Shown here one piece after another: positions 10,030-20,778 of a DNA stretch of 64,000 nucleotides. The first letter of the stretch is position 1, and the number at the start of each line of letters is the position of its first letter. Source of the stretch: Eucommia ulmoides (lineage: Eukaryota > Streptophyta > Magnoliopsida > Garryales > Eucommiaceae). A program made the position numbers and the translations under genes. The notes below the pieces were generated by a model that worked only from the letters and a program-made list of their open reading frames with translations, had not been told where the DNA came from and searched no databases. Location of the stretch: assembly GCA_016647705.1 (NCBI GenBank), contig CM028330.1, positions 29,654,649 through 29,718,648 of the forward strand. The letters run 5' to 3'.

Positions 10030-11225
10030 CTTTTCATTTACATGTTTATTTTCTATCCTTTGTCCCATGGACGATAACTTGTTTTCATCTACATGTTTAT
10101 TTTCCATTCTCCGTCCAATGGACGAAGAGTTGCTTACATGTTTATTTTGAGTCTTTCATCCGATGGACGAGGACCTTTTATCTACATGTTTATTTCCTAT
10201 CCTTTGTACCATGGACGGGGACATATTTTTATCTACATATTTATTTTCTGTCATTCGTCCCATGGACGAGGACCTGTTTTCTTCTACATGTTTAGTTTTT
10301 GTTTTTCGTCCCATAGACGAAGAGTTATTTACATGTTTATTTTCTATTTTATGTCCAATGGATGAGGACCTGTTTTCATCAACGTGTTTATTTTTCGTTT
10401 TTCGACCCATGGACAAGGAGTTATTTACATGTTTATTTTTCGTCATTCATCCTATAGACGAGGACCTATTTTCATCTACATATTTATTTTATGTTCGTCG
10501 TCCTATGGACAAGGACATGTTTTCATCTATATGTTTACTTTTTATTCTTTGTCTCATGGACGATGAGTTGTTTACATGTTTATTTCATGTAATTCATTTC
10601 ATGGACGAGGACCTGTTTTCATTTACATGTATATTTTTTGTCCTTCGTCCCATAGACGATGACCTATTTTTATCGACATGTTTACTTTCGTTCTTCATCC
10701 AATGGACAAGTAGTTGTTTACATGTTTATTTTTTGTCCTTTGTCCCATGGACGAGGACATGTTGTCCTCAACATGTTTACTTTCTGTTCTTCATACTATG
10801 GACGAGAAGTTATTTACATGTTTATTTTACGTCCTTCGTCCCATTGACGAAGACTTATTTTCATCTATATGTTTATTTTTTGTTATTTGTCCCATGGACG
10901 AAGACCTATTTTCATCTACATGTTTATTTTTCGTCATTCGTCCCGTAGACGGGAAGTTGTTTACATTTTTATTTTATGTTTTTCATCCCATGGACGAGAA
11001 CTTGTCTTCTACATGTTTATTTTCTGTCTTTTGTCCCATGGACAAGGACCTGCCATCTATATGTTTACTTTCTGTCTTTCGTCCCATGGACAAGGACTTG
11101 CCATCTACATGTTTATTTATGTCCTTCGTCCTATAGATGTTGACCTGTCATTCCACATGTTTATTTTCTATCGTTCATCCTATGAATGAGGACCTATTAA
11201 TTCATTCTACATATTTACTTCTCTA
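10030..11225 (+). repeat. Minisatellite, about 25 units of 45/48/51 bp
   Basis: Units carry ACATGTTTATTTT and GTCCCATGGACGAGGAC. Distances between successive ACATGTTTA words are 51, 45, 48, 51, 51, 45, 51, 45, 51, 51, 45, 51, 51, 44, 51, 45, 51, 51, 45, 48, 48, 48, 48 and 54. All but one are divisible by three. This keeps long frames open on both strands, including a 261-codon stretch at 10163-10948. It is most likely a non-coding element minisatellite. Confidence 0.9.
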
Positions 11226-12201
11226 TCTTTCATCCCATAGACAAAGACTTGTTTGAATTACAACTGACCTAATCTTTGGCACCATGTTGAGGTACATAAG
11301 CAACCATCTGATTGATACAGTCACATTTACTTTCAAGCCAATATTGTTTCAATCTCCACAAGATGATTGTAATTGGCATTTTTCACTTTCCTAAGAAAGT
11401 GATGCGTGCTTTAGTATTTCAAGGTCCATAACCCTTGACAATACCATTTTCATTTCCTTCCTTTAAATGGCCGACCTAGTCTGATCAAGTTTAGGTTCTT
11501 TATTTTTAATCATTCTAGCGAAGCAAAATGGTGTGTGTCTCCTATCTTTGTCACCACGAGTAAACTCTCATGACAAAAATGGGAACATGTAGATACAGTA
11601 TTTTGTCTCACCCATTTTTGCATTTCATAGAAGTACCGGGTCTAAAATGAAAAGTTCGACAAACTTTAAAGTGGGTTTAAAAAGACAAATTTACGCTAGA
11701 TTCTTATGTTTAATTGTTGTATAATGTTTTAATTCAGAAAAATACAAAAAAAATCGACAATTTGATTGAATTCGATAGGAAATAAAGTTTCAGGCTAAAA
11801 GTAAAATTTATAAACGTTAATTGGGGACCAAATTAAAATTGAATTTTCATAGAATATCACTTTTGGTATAGTTAATTTCGATTTTCAACCTTTAATATTA
11901 AGAAATTTCACCACTTCCAACTACTTTTAATTTTCGAAATGGAACATTCCAATAACAAATTGGATAGTATAATTTCATTTTAAGCATTTCAATTCCACAA
12001 AAAATTACATTTAATTGATAAAAAACTGTTCAAGGCACTAATTTCACCTTATGCACACCTCTCGGAAATAAGACGTAGCATTGGAATTCCAAATTGGACT
12101 GCCAATAGCCATCTTTGGAGTCCCCCAAGTCATTCCCTTTAATGGTAAGACATAAGGAAGTTGAAAATTAAAGGCAACTACTTAATCTTTGAAAAAGAGA
12201 A

Positions 12202-12224
12202 GGGGGGGGAGGGGGGGAGGGGGG
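12202..12224 (+). repeat. G-tract (G8-A-G7-A-G6) in LTR U3
   Basis: Twenty-one Gs in 23 bases on the plus strand, about 115 bases upstream of the LTR TATA box. It could form a G-quadruplex. Confidence 0.9.
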
Positions 12225-12339
12225 CACATTTACACGAAATAGGTGGTAATTGTCCATCAAAGGTCCACTACCACTGCCCTTAGAGGGTCTACGCACTCAC
12301 TAGGGTGCGCTCCCTGGTGAGTGCATGATTTGCATTGCT

Positions 12340-12347
12340 TATATATA
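12340..12347 (+). promoter_or_regulatory. TATA box of Tat-like LTR X1
   Basis: TATATATA in the context GCTTATATATAGGAG, followed by repeated AAGTGCTCATT words and CTCTCTCTCTG near the presumed transcript start. Confidence 0.6.
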
Positions 12348-12577
12348 GGAGTGGTCTCTCTACTATTTCAAGTGCTCATTTACATGTAAGTGCTCATTCT
12401 TGCTTGCATGCTCTCAAAACACTTGCAAGAACACTCTCTCTCTGTAAAAAAATATATTTTTTTTAGATTATTTAGTTTAGAAGTCTTAGAAAAAAAAAAC
12501 TAAAAAACAGAAGAAGAAGAAGAAGAAGAATGAAATACAAAAGAAGAAGAGGTGGAAGAACTTCCTCCATTAGCAAG

Positions 12578-12592
12578 GTAAGTTTCTTAAAC
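12578..12592 (+). promoter_or_regulatory. Splice-donor-like GTAAGT in LTR X1 R/U5
   Basis: CAAG followed by GTAAGTTTCTTAAA, a strong plant 5' splice-site match about 235 bases after the TATA box. The same string follows TAG at 49318 in the unrelated-looking Tat LTR at 47491, which suggests function. Tat/Ogre elements are known to use splicing. Confidence 0.4.
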
Positions 12593-12596
12593 CTCC

Positions 12597-12599
<3 letters not shown>

Positions 12600-12652
<53 letters not shown>
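12600..12652. repeat. (TA)n microsatellite
   Basis: About 53 bases of alternating AT just after the donor-like site of LTR X1. A (CA)n tract follows at about 12930-12958. Confidence 0.95.
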
Positions 12653-12656
<4 letters not shown>

Positions 12657-13349
12657 CATTTTTGACATATCTAAAGGAAGACAAATAAAACCGATCATAA
12701 CTTAAAACTCATTCCGAAGTGAAGATTAAAAACAAGTTTATTTTCCCATATTTTATTTACTGTTATTTACTTTCTGCTCTGTATCTTTTTGTACTTTTAT
12801 TTTCTCGCGTTTACTTTACAGTCATTTACTTTCTCCTCAGTGTCTTTCTGCGCTTTTACTTTTCTGCACTTCAGTTTAGTATTCTGCATCCTTCCATGCT
12901 TTAAATTTTTTGCAATTTCTTCTTCTTTTCACACACACACACACACACACATACACATATCAGTAGTCCTTCCTAGTTAAAGGTCTAATAAGGGAGGACC
13001 CCATATTCCCCATTTTGGATTTTCCGATTTTGTGAAACAAAAAAAGGCCGGAAAAGAGCAGTACTCTCCAAAAATGTTTCACCTTCCTAACTATGGTTGG
13101 GATTGATATATATATATTACGTACTCCATGACATAACCAAAAATAAAAAATGTTTAAAACAAAAAAGTAAAGAAGAAAAATCATGCCTCAACTAAAAACA
13201 AAAGATGGAGAGTTCTCTATACCTCATTTCTAAGTTTTCCAAGTATGTAAGAAACTTTAAATGAGGGTTAAGGACAATCCTTCTCTGAAATTGTTTTAGT
13301 TAAGGTTATTTTGGCAAAACATATATAAACTCTTTGCTATTTTTTACTT

Positions 13350-14100
13350 TGCTAGAAAATAAAGAAAAACTAAGCATCTTTATTTTTCTTTCAAAAACAA
13401 AAGAAACTTTCAAAAAGAATCTTCGTTTTCTACTCTAAAAAGTCCCTCCATAAAAGAGAAAATTTCACTTAAAAAAAATATTTTCCTTCATTCAAGAAAG
13501 CCAAAAGGTGTTTTTATTTTATTTTATAAAACATGTTCTTAATAAAATTTTTATGTTCTTTTATTTGTATTTTTTTATTTTTAACCCAAAAGTTTTTTTT
13601 TTAAAAAAAATATTTTTACATGATACAAATAAAACCAAAAAGGGTTTCTTCAAAATATTGGAAATATTTTTTTCAATTTAAATATTTTTTTTTATGTCAT
13701 AAAAATGTTATTTTTCTTTTTTTTTTTTTTTTTTTTTTCATTTGTTTTAAAATGAGTTTGTTCTCTTAACAAGAAAACAAACTCCACTTTTTACTTATTA
13801 AAAAAAAAAAAAAATTGTAAGAAAAGTCTGAATAAAAGTTTCCTTTATAAGAAGTTAAACCCTTTTGTTTCTTTAAAATATTTTTTTCATCAGCTAAAAC
13901 CATAAATGTTTAATTTTTTTTTTTAATCAATCTTTCTTTTTTCTCTATTTTTTTTTCCATTAAGCAAAACCAACAAAAATATTTTATTAGTCTTTAAATT
14001 GTTTTTCTTAACAAAGGAAACATCCTTCTTAAATATTTTTGTTTTCTTTTAAAAGGAAAACTTTTCTTTCTTTCTTTTCCCTACGTATGTTTTTCCATCA
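13350..14100. repeat. A/T homopolymer-rich stretch of LTR X1
   Basis: Repeated T-runs and A-runs (for example about 28 bases of mostly T at 13711-13738 and 15 A at 13800-13814). They alternate with short words such as AACAAAGGAAA. There is no coding potential. The stretch is part of the U5 side of the LTR. Confidence 0.7.
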
Positions 14101-14750
14101 TAACTTAATTGAAAATCAAATCCCACTTGGACTAAGCTTGTTCATTCACCCATAATCGATTAGTGGTTTAAAAAGGGGAAATTTTGTATTTCATTTTTAT
14201 TTATTTATTTGTTTGTTTGTTTACTAGTTTTACTTAATTTGCATGAATAAAAAGAATAAGGGAAAAACGATTATGTTAACCAACCAAATCAAACAACACT
14301 TGGAATTAGTTTAATTTAAAATATTTAGACAATAGATACAATTTTTAAACGGGTGCCTTGGGGTGCCTAACACCTTCCCCAAGCATATCCGACTCCCCAA
14401 AATGGAAAGAATAATCCGGTTAAGACCTTTATTTTGATTCAAAATTGGGCCATTTTAAAATGTAAAATGATTTTTTTTTTAATTCCTTTTAAACTAGTGA
14501 CCTAACAAACCTTTTAAAAAACATATGCTAGGTGACAACTCAAAAATTTCAAAATATTCGGCCCAAGTGAAAATTGTTCAAAATCAAAGCCTGGAAAAAT
14601 CCCTAAACTTGTTTAAAAAGAAAAAAAGAATTTTAAAAAAAAAGTTTAGCCAAAATAATTTCAAATAAAAATGATAACTTGTTATCTAAATGAACAAGAT
14701 TCGAATAACACAACATATGAGGTGTTGTTCTTGAAATTTAGGGTGTGTTA

Positions 14751-15603
14751 GCGATAGAGTCTACAATCACATTGATGTTGGGAAGAGTAAAGAAATCCTT
14801 CGAGCATGCCTTATTGGGATCGATGAAATCTGTACCTATGTTCCACTTGCGCATTTTATTCTTTACTAGGACCACGTTGGCTAACCAAGGTAAAGATTTG
14901 ACTTTCTCGATGGTCTAAGTGTCGAATAGCTTCTTTGTCTATTTCTCAATGATCTTCTACCTCGATAGTTTGAGCTTCCTCTGCATTTGACATATGGGAA
15001 AGTGGTTTAGATCAATGTGTAAGCAATAGATCAAGATGTTTGAATCAATCCTCATAAGTTCCATGTGTGACCAAGAGAATACGTCTCTATTCGCCCTAAT
15101 TAAGTCAATGAGTCTCCCCTTTAGCTCGTTGGGTGGAGCTAAGCAAATTTTTACTATTCAATACTGAATGGTCAAATAAATTCAAATCTTTATTAATTTC
15201 TCATTAGGACGAAGCCGAATCTGCTTTGGTTATTCAATCATTGGATCAATAATCTCCCAATTCATTGGGGATTCAGTCAGATCTCTGGGAAGAACATCCT
15301 TGTCCTTTTCAGGAATATGTAGTTACAATTTAGGGATATCTATTTTGGTTATGAAGTATGCCTTGGACAAACTTAGACTACCATGTACTTCTCTAACTCC
15401 ATTATTATTTGGGAATTTTATGTCCAGATGATACATCGATAGGATTACCTTTAATGTGTTTAAGCATGGTCAGCCTATGATGGTGTTGTAGGCAGAGGGG
15501 TAGTCAACCACAAGGAACCTCGCATCTACTGTAGTGTGCTTGGGCTCAATTATCGTAATGACATGTCGTGTGATCTATCCCACTAGTGTCATGGTTTTGC
15601 CAC
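14751..15603 (-). mobile_element. Ty3/gypsy Tat-like pol fragment (protease to start of RT), broken fossil
   Basis: The minus strand encodes remains of the protease-RT linker (words such as FLVVDYPSAYNTIIG and KFPNNNGVREV near 15390-15540) and the start of RT (PWLANVVLVKN and FIDPNKAC near 14790-14890). This wording is typical of Tat-lineage gypsy elements. It stops abruptly at the LTR X1 end (14750) and on the other side is interrupted by element A. Broken in several places; old. Confidence 0.75.
15599..15603 (+). repeat. Target-site duplication GCCAC (left) of element A
   Basis: GCCAC precedes the TGGTAGGTG start of element A and recurs at 20774-20778 right after its end. The 5-bp length is normal for LTR elements. 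Confidence 0.75.
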
Positions 15604-17294
15604 TGGTAGGTGTAAATTACCTACATATTTCCAATCCGAATTTGTTAGTTTTTGAGTACGTTTATAGTTATTTTTATATGTTTTAATATGTTTTTATACT
15701 TTTTATATAAATCAGGTGTGTGTAGCAAAAAAAAAAGAAACTGGAGCGAAAATGATGAGATCGAACCGAAGGTGAGTCGAAGTTACGGTGGATAAACAAG
15801 CAAGAAGGCAAAAATATGAAGGAAGTCCACCGCCTAGGCATCTAGACCTCCGCCTAGGCAGTGAAGATGCTGAGAATGACAAAAGGCTACTGACAGCCCA
15901 TTGCCTAGGTAGGAAATTACTCCACCTAGGTGGAAACCCCAGTAAAAACATTTCCAAGTCCACCGCCTACTTCTACGCCTAGGCGGTCACCAAACCTGCA
16001 AAGCCGGTACAGGTGCTGTAACTTCAAGGCTATTTTGGACTATGATGAAATCAGATTTTGGAAATTCTGAAAACATGTAAGTTGTATATATTTTTCTTAT
16101 ATTTTCATAGGTTTTTGAATCACCTTAATCGGAGTTCGGATGAAGAAGTTACAGCCAAAACAAAATTTCAAACCTGCAGTAACTTCGCCTAGGCGAATTT
16201 TTCTGTGCCTAGGCGAATTTTTGGCAGAAAGTTAACTGACTTAACTTCGCCTAGGCAAAAATCCTGCAGCACACCCTTGATATTTATTAGATATTTTGAG
16301 ATCTTTTGGGATATTTTTTAATCTCTTCTCTCCTCTTCTCTTCCCTCTCTTCAACCCTTAAGGCCGTAGGCCATATTTTAGGAGTAGGATTAGGGATTTT
16401 TGAGGGAGAGCTCTCAACCCGAGGTGGAGGATCAACGAGGAAGCGATCGATCGACGTTTCTAGCGGCAAATCTTCGGATATCGGCTAAGTCCCTCGTTTC
16501 CTCTCTTTGTTTTCTTCATTTTGGTAGTTGTTGAGCATGTTTAGCTTGTTTTACATTGTATAAACGGTTAGGGCCATGAGTTAAACATGGATTGTAATAG
16601 GGATTAACGTATTATTTATGAAAATGTAGTTTTGGTTGAATTTTTGTTTCGTTTATGGTTGTTCCTTATAATTTTGATTGTGTTGCCGTGTTTTCTATGA
16701 TTATATGCTAGTTTAGATATATTGAGAATACGGGGTTTGACACTCGGGAGAGGTAACCCCGGATTCGGACTAGGGTTAACACAACACGACAATCTAACGA
16801 CCTGGGAGGGTGTTAGAAAGTGTGCAATCGATGACGTTGGGACGAGATTCACGTGACCTAGAGTCATTAAGAAGTTGAGGGGGACTTCGGCGTTGACACG
16901 AAGTCACGTATTCCCCTGTCTTACACTCGGAAGAGGTGGTGAGGGAGTTTACGAATCGAGATTGCCGGATACGCCGAATGCCGTTAATGTTAACTAAAAC
17001 AAAATCAAATGCATTTAAGTAAATAAAGTTAATCCCTAGGCAATATACTCCCCTAAACAATCTCAAATTAGTATTTATAGTATAGTTAACTTAATTAGTA
17101 TTTTAGTTTAGTATTAGTATTAAATTAAATTCCATTTTTAGCGCCTAGATAAAATTAGTTTATGACAATCGCGATACTTGATAGTAATCTCAACCAATCC
17201 CTGTGGATACGATACCCGACCGAAAGGTCCACTATACTAAAACTTGATCCGTACGCTTGCGGTGAAAGTGGCAGCGCATTATTTGCGGCCACCA
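15604..17294 (+). repeat. 5' LTR of element A
   Basis: Begins TGGTAGGTGTAAATTACC and ends GCGGCCACCA. It carries the CGCCTAGGCG palindrome array at 15828-16256, a C/T-rich leader (16320-16350) and an ACACTCGGGAGAGG-containing segment conserved in related LTRs. Confidence 0.9.
15828..16256 (+). repeat. Array of CGCCTAGGCG palindromes in LTR U3 of element A
   Basis: Eight variants are visible: CCGCCTAGGCA (15830), CCGCCTAGGCAGTG (15850), GCCTAGGTAGG (15903), TCCACCTAGGTGGA (15921-15934, perfect), CGCCTAGGCGGT (15976-15987), TTCGCCTAGGCGAA (16184-16197, perfect), TGCCTAGGCGAA (16206) and TTCGCCTAGGC (16246). All share the CCTAGG core. The 3' LTR has the matching set at 19336-19760. Confidence 0.9.
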
Positions 17295-17300
17295 AGTTTT

Positions 17301-17321
17301 TGGCGCTGTTGCCGGGGATTG
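17301..17321 (+). promoter_or_regulatory. Primer-binding site of element A (tRNA-Asp)
   Basis: TGGCGCTGTTGCCGGGGAT, six bases after the LTR end. It is complementary to the 3' end of plant tRNA-Asp, apart from one or two changes. Confidence 0.85.
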
Positions 17322-19098
17322 GAATGAGTGTTACTATTGATATTGTGAGTAAATAACTTGATTTTAATTTAGGCATTTTTGTATATAATTTTCGTTTGTA
17401 GTTTTGTTTTTGTTTTCGGCAGGATGCTTGAAGATGTTAGATCGATAGGTGCTCTTGCGGTTCGGTCATTGAAAATCTCGCCAGTCTTGAGGGCATGTGT
17501 CGGGCCGAGGACATTAAACCAAGCGCTTCTTGGGAGGCAACCCAGGGTCACAAATAAGTTAGATACATCTCCGTCAATTTGAGTCGGAGGCGAGATCCTC
17601 TTGCCTCCCAGGTATGTGTTCTAAACCTCTGTCTTCAATATCATGCTATATTCTGTCTATTGGGATCGCTAACGGCTCGTTTTGGACATCACCTATTTTA
17701 AGTTGGTGGTGATGTGTAGTATGTTTTAGTATGTGTTTAGTTAAATTTTACTGTTTTTATTGTTTGCATGCTTGTTTAGGATTAGTTTGTTTAGTTTAGT
17801 TGTTGTTTTATACTGAGTTTTGACGTCATCTGGGCCTTTACCCGATGATGACTCTGTCCCCTGACTGTTTTAAGGTCGAGCGTAACACTCATTCATGTGT
17901 GTTCTGTATGTTTAACGTATCGTCTTAGTAAAAGTTATTGTAGACCCTAAATGCACGAGCACGTAAACTCAATATAGCACTATCTTATTGATTTGAAACT
18001 GATTATCCGTCAATCAATTTCATGACAATAGGGGTTCTAGAACCAGATTTGGGAGAAATTTGAGGCGAAATCCTAGGTGAGGTTGTTTAGGAGATATGAT
18101 TTAGGCAGTCATTTGATCGCTTGAGCCTTTTGAAGCCTACCATGTAATATCATTATCCTTAATTACCCTATCGAAGCCTAATAGCCATTTCAATTCTGAA
18201 CACTTAACAAATACCCTAGCCAATTGAACTTTTTCCAAACCTATATCGCTAAACTGAAGGCACAATTTGAGTGAATCACGTTAGCATTTCGCTACTTGAT
18301 GTGAGCGGTTGGGTTTAGGCCGAAATTCTAATTGGTTCAGTATTCGAATACTCACTTGTCCTTTGTCGTTCATATATTTTTGCACATTTCTAAAGTTGTA
18401 AGAATTCGAATACGTTTTGGGGTGTGTTACTTAATCATTTTTGCACACTCTTAAAATTGTAGAAATTCGAATGAGTTTGGGGGTGTGTTAGAAAAACATA
18501 AAAAAAAAAAAAAAAGGTTCTTTTTGACATAACAAGTGAGTACGACGTTCTTAAACAATTGTTCAGGGTTGTTTCTAAAAAAATATGGGGATTCGAGTGT
18601 GAGTGTGCCAAGCGATGTGCCTCGGGTAACGTTAAGTTAACGACATTAACCTATTTTCTATTCCAAAATACCCTTGGCCATTATTCCAAAACCAAACCAA
18701 GCCCTACTGATCTTCATGAACCTCTGAGCCTATATTAGTGGAGAATAGATTGCCTATACCTTAAAGGTTTTAGTTATGATATTTATTTAGGGATAATCCC
18801 ATCTAACCAGTGGATAGTAGTATAATTGAGTTTAATCACACACACTTAAACAGGATCTAGAATGGAACTTACTATTTTTGAACGTTAAAATTCTAGAACA
18901 CCACATGGTGTGATTTATGCCTGAACTTGATAGGATTGGGGGCCGATGAGGGAAAAATCTGTCGGCCTGTAGATGATAATAAAAACTTACACATTTTTGT
19001 TTTTAATGTTTTTCGTTTGTAGTTTTTAATTTCGTAATTAGTTTCTATACTTTCTCTATTGTGTGGATGTTTTGCTCGAGGACTAGCAAAATTCTGAG
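17322..19098 (+). other. Non-coding interior of element A
   Basis: About 1.8 kb without a convincing reading frame. Several blocks are shared with B, C and D: a CGGAGGCGAGATCCTCTTGC-like block near 17585, a CATCTGGGCC...CCCGATGATGA block near 17828, and a TTAGTGGAGA block near 18740. Conservation across copies without a frame suggests RNA-level signals such as packaging or dimerisation (inference). Confidence 0.7.
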
Positions 19099-19110
19099 TT
19101 TGGGGGTATT
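19099..19110 (+). promoter_or_regulatory. Polypurine tract of element A
   Basis: TTTGGGGGTATT immediately before the 3' LTR. The identical motif sits before the 3' LTR of D (42350-42361) and, inverted, of B (22609-22620). Confidence 0.8.
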
Positions 19111-20773
19111 TGATAGGTGTAAATTACCTACGTATTTCCAATCCGAATTTATTAGTTTTCGAGTACATTTATAGTTATTTTTATATGTTTTAATATGTTT
19201 TTATACTTTTTGTATAAATCAGGTGTGTGGAGCAAAAAGATAAAAAACTGGAGCGAAAACGATGAGATCGAACCGAAGGCGAGTCGAAGTTACGGTGGAT
19301 AAACAAGCAAGGAGACAAAAATATGAAGGAAGCCCACCGCCTACGCGTCCAGACCTCCGCCTAGGCAGTGAAGATGTTGAGAATGACAAAAGGCTACTGA
19401 CAACCCATCGCCTAGGTAGGAAATTCCTCCGCTTAGGTGGAAACCCCAGTAGAAACATTTCTAAGTCCACCGCCTACTTCTTCGCCTAGGCGGTCACCAA
19501 CCTACAAAGCCGGTACAGGTGCTGTAATTTCAAGGCTATTTTGTACTATGATGAAATCCGATTTTGGAAATTCTTAAAACATGGAAGTTGTATATATTTT
19601 TCTTATCTTTCCATAGGTTTTTGAATCACCTCAATCGGAGTTTGGATAAAGAAGTTACAGCCACAACAAAATTTCAAACCTGCAGTAACTGCGCCTAGGT
19701 GAATTTTTTTGCGCCTAGGCGAATTTCTGGCAGAAAGTTAACCGACTTAACTTCGCCTAGGTGAAAATCCTGCAGCACATCCTTGATATTTATTAGATAT
19801 TTTGAGATCTTTTGGGATATTTTTTAATCTCTTCTCTCCTCTTCTCTTCCCTCTCTTCAACCCTTAAGGCCTTAGGCCATATTTTAGGAGTAGGATTAGG
19901 GATTTTTGAGGGAGAGCTCTCAACCCGAGGTAGAGGATCAACGAGGAAGCGATCGATCGACGTTTCTAGCGGCAAATCTTTGGATATCGGCTAAGTCGCT
20001 CGTTTCCTCTCTTTGTTTTCTTCATTTTGGTAGTTGTTGAGCATGTTTAGCTTGTTTTATATTGTATAAATGGTTAGGGCCATGAGTTAAACATGGATTG
20101 TAATAAGGATTAACGTATTATTTATGAAAATGTAGTTTTGGTTGAATTTTTGTTTCGTTTATGGTTGTTCCTTATAATTTCGATTGTGTTGCCATGTCTT
20201 CTATGATTATATGCTAGTTTAGATATATTGAGAATACGGGGTTTGACACTCGGGAGAGGTAACGCCGGATTCGGACTAGGGTTAACACAACACGACAATC
20301 TAACGACCCGGGAGGGTGTTAGAAAGTGTGCAATACCTAGGGTCATTAAGACGTTGAGGGGGACTTTGGCGTTGACATGAAGTCACGTATTCCCTGGTCT
20401 TACACTCGGAAGAGGTTGCGAGGGAGTTTACGAACCGAGATTGTCGGATTCGCCGAACGCCGTTAATGTTAACTAAAACGAAGTCAAATGCATTGAAGTA
20501 AATAAAGTTAATCCCTAGGAAATCTACTCCCCTAAACAATCTCAAATTAGTATTTATAGTATAGTTAACTTAATTAGTATTTTAGTTTAGTATTAGTATT
20601 AAATTAAATTCCATTTTTAGTGCCTAGATAAAATTAGTTTATGACAATCGCGATACTCGATAGTAATGTCAACCAATCTCTGTGGATACGATACTGGACT
20701 GAAAGGTCCACTATACTAAAACTTGATCCGTACGCTTGCGGTGAAAGTGGCAGCGCATTATTTGCGGCCACTA
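19111..20773 (+). repeat. 3' LTR of element A
   Basis: Begins TGATAGGTGTAAATTACC and ends GCGGCCACTA. It is about 30 bases shorter than the 5' LTR and otherwise closely similar, with the palindrome array at 19336-19760. The GCCAC duplication follows at 20774-20778. Confidence 0.9.
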
Positions 20774-20778
20774 GCCAC

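Larger units (their letters stand above)
8721..11587 (+). mobile_element. 3' internal (non-coding, repeat-bearing) region of a Tat/Ogre-like Ty3/gypsy element, fossil
   Basis: Non-coding stretch ending in an AAAAATGGGAACA polypurine tract directly before the LTR at 11588. It contains three successive tandem-repeat arrays and two copies of an ACTACrTTGACCTGAT...GTAGG module (9822-9885 and 11256-11320) that recurs near the other Tat-like sequences of this window. Tandem repeats between pol and the 3' LTR are a known habit of Tat/Ogre elements. The left edge is set by the end of the copia fossil and is approximate. Confidence 0.55.
11588..14750 (+). mobile_element. Tat/Ogre-like LTR, copy X1 (3.2 kb), fossil
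   Basis: Starts TGTAGATACAGTATTTTGTC, the family's usual opening, right after a polypurine tract, and ends GGTGTGTTA at 14750. It is homologous to copy X2 (21085-26394) at both ends: TAATTGGGGACCAAATT near 11820 and 21315, and the CTAGGTGRCAACTC and ATTCGAATAACAC end near 14530-14710 and 26185-26355. It has a TATA box, microsatellites and long A/T tracts. It looks old. Confidence 0.75.
15604..20773 (+). mobile_element. Element A: complete non-autonomous LTR retrotransposon, tRNA-Asp primer site
   Basis: 5.17 kb: LTR 15604-17294, PBS 17301-17321, non-coding interior, PPT 19099-19110, LTR 19111-20773, flanked by GCCAC duplications. No gag or pol is seen, so it must have been moved by another element's proteins. 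The tRNA-Asp PBS suggests an Athila-like gypsy helper (inference). It looks structurally whole. The LTRs differ by about 5-6 percent in the first 225 bases compared by eye, which suggests an insertion of roughly a few million years. It interrupts the minus-strand gypsy pol fragment. Three relatives (B, C, D) lie in this window. Confidence 0.9.

Noticed and set aside
10163-10948. 261-codon frame as a real protein gene
   Set aside because: It runs entirely through a minisatellite whose units are nearly all multiples of three, and comparable frames exist in the other plus frames and on the minus strand. No non-repeat domain or plausible gene structure.
10030-11225. CRISPR-like array
   Set aside because: Regular spacing, but the 'spacers' are themselves diverged repeat units, there are no cas genes, and the context is a plant retroelement.
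16287-16488. Paired 60-codon frames on both strands in the element A LTRs (also 19793-19994)
   Set aside because: They recur only because the LTRs are duplicated; they lie in the leader/U5 region and have no similarity to known proteins.
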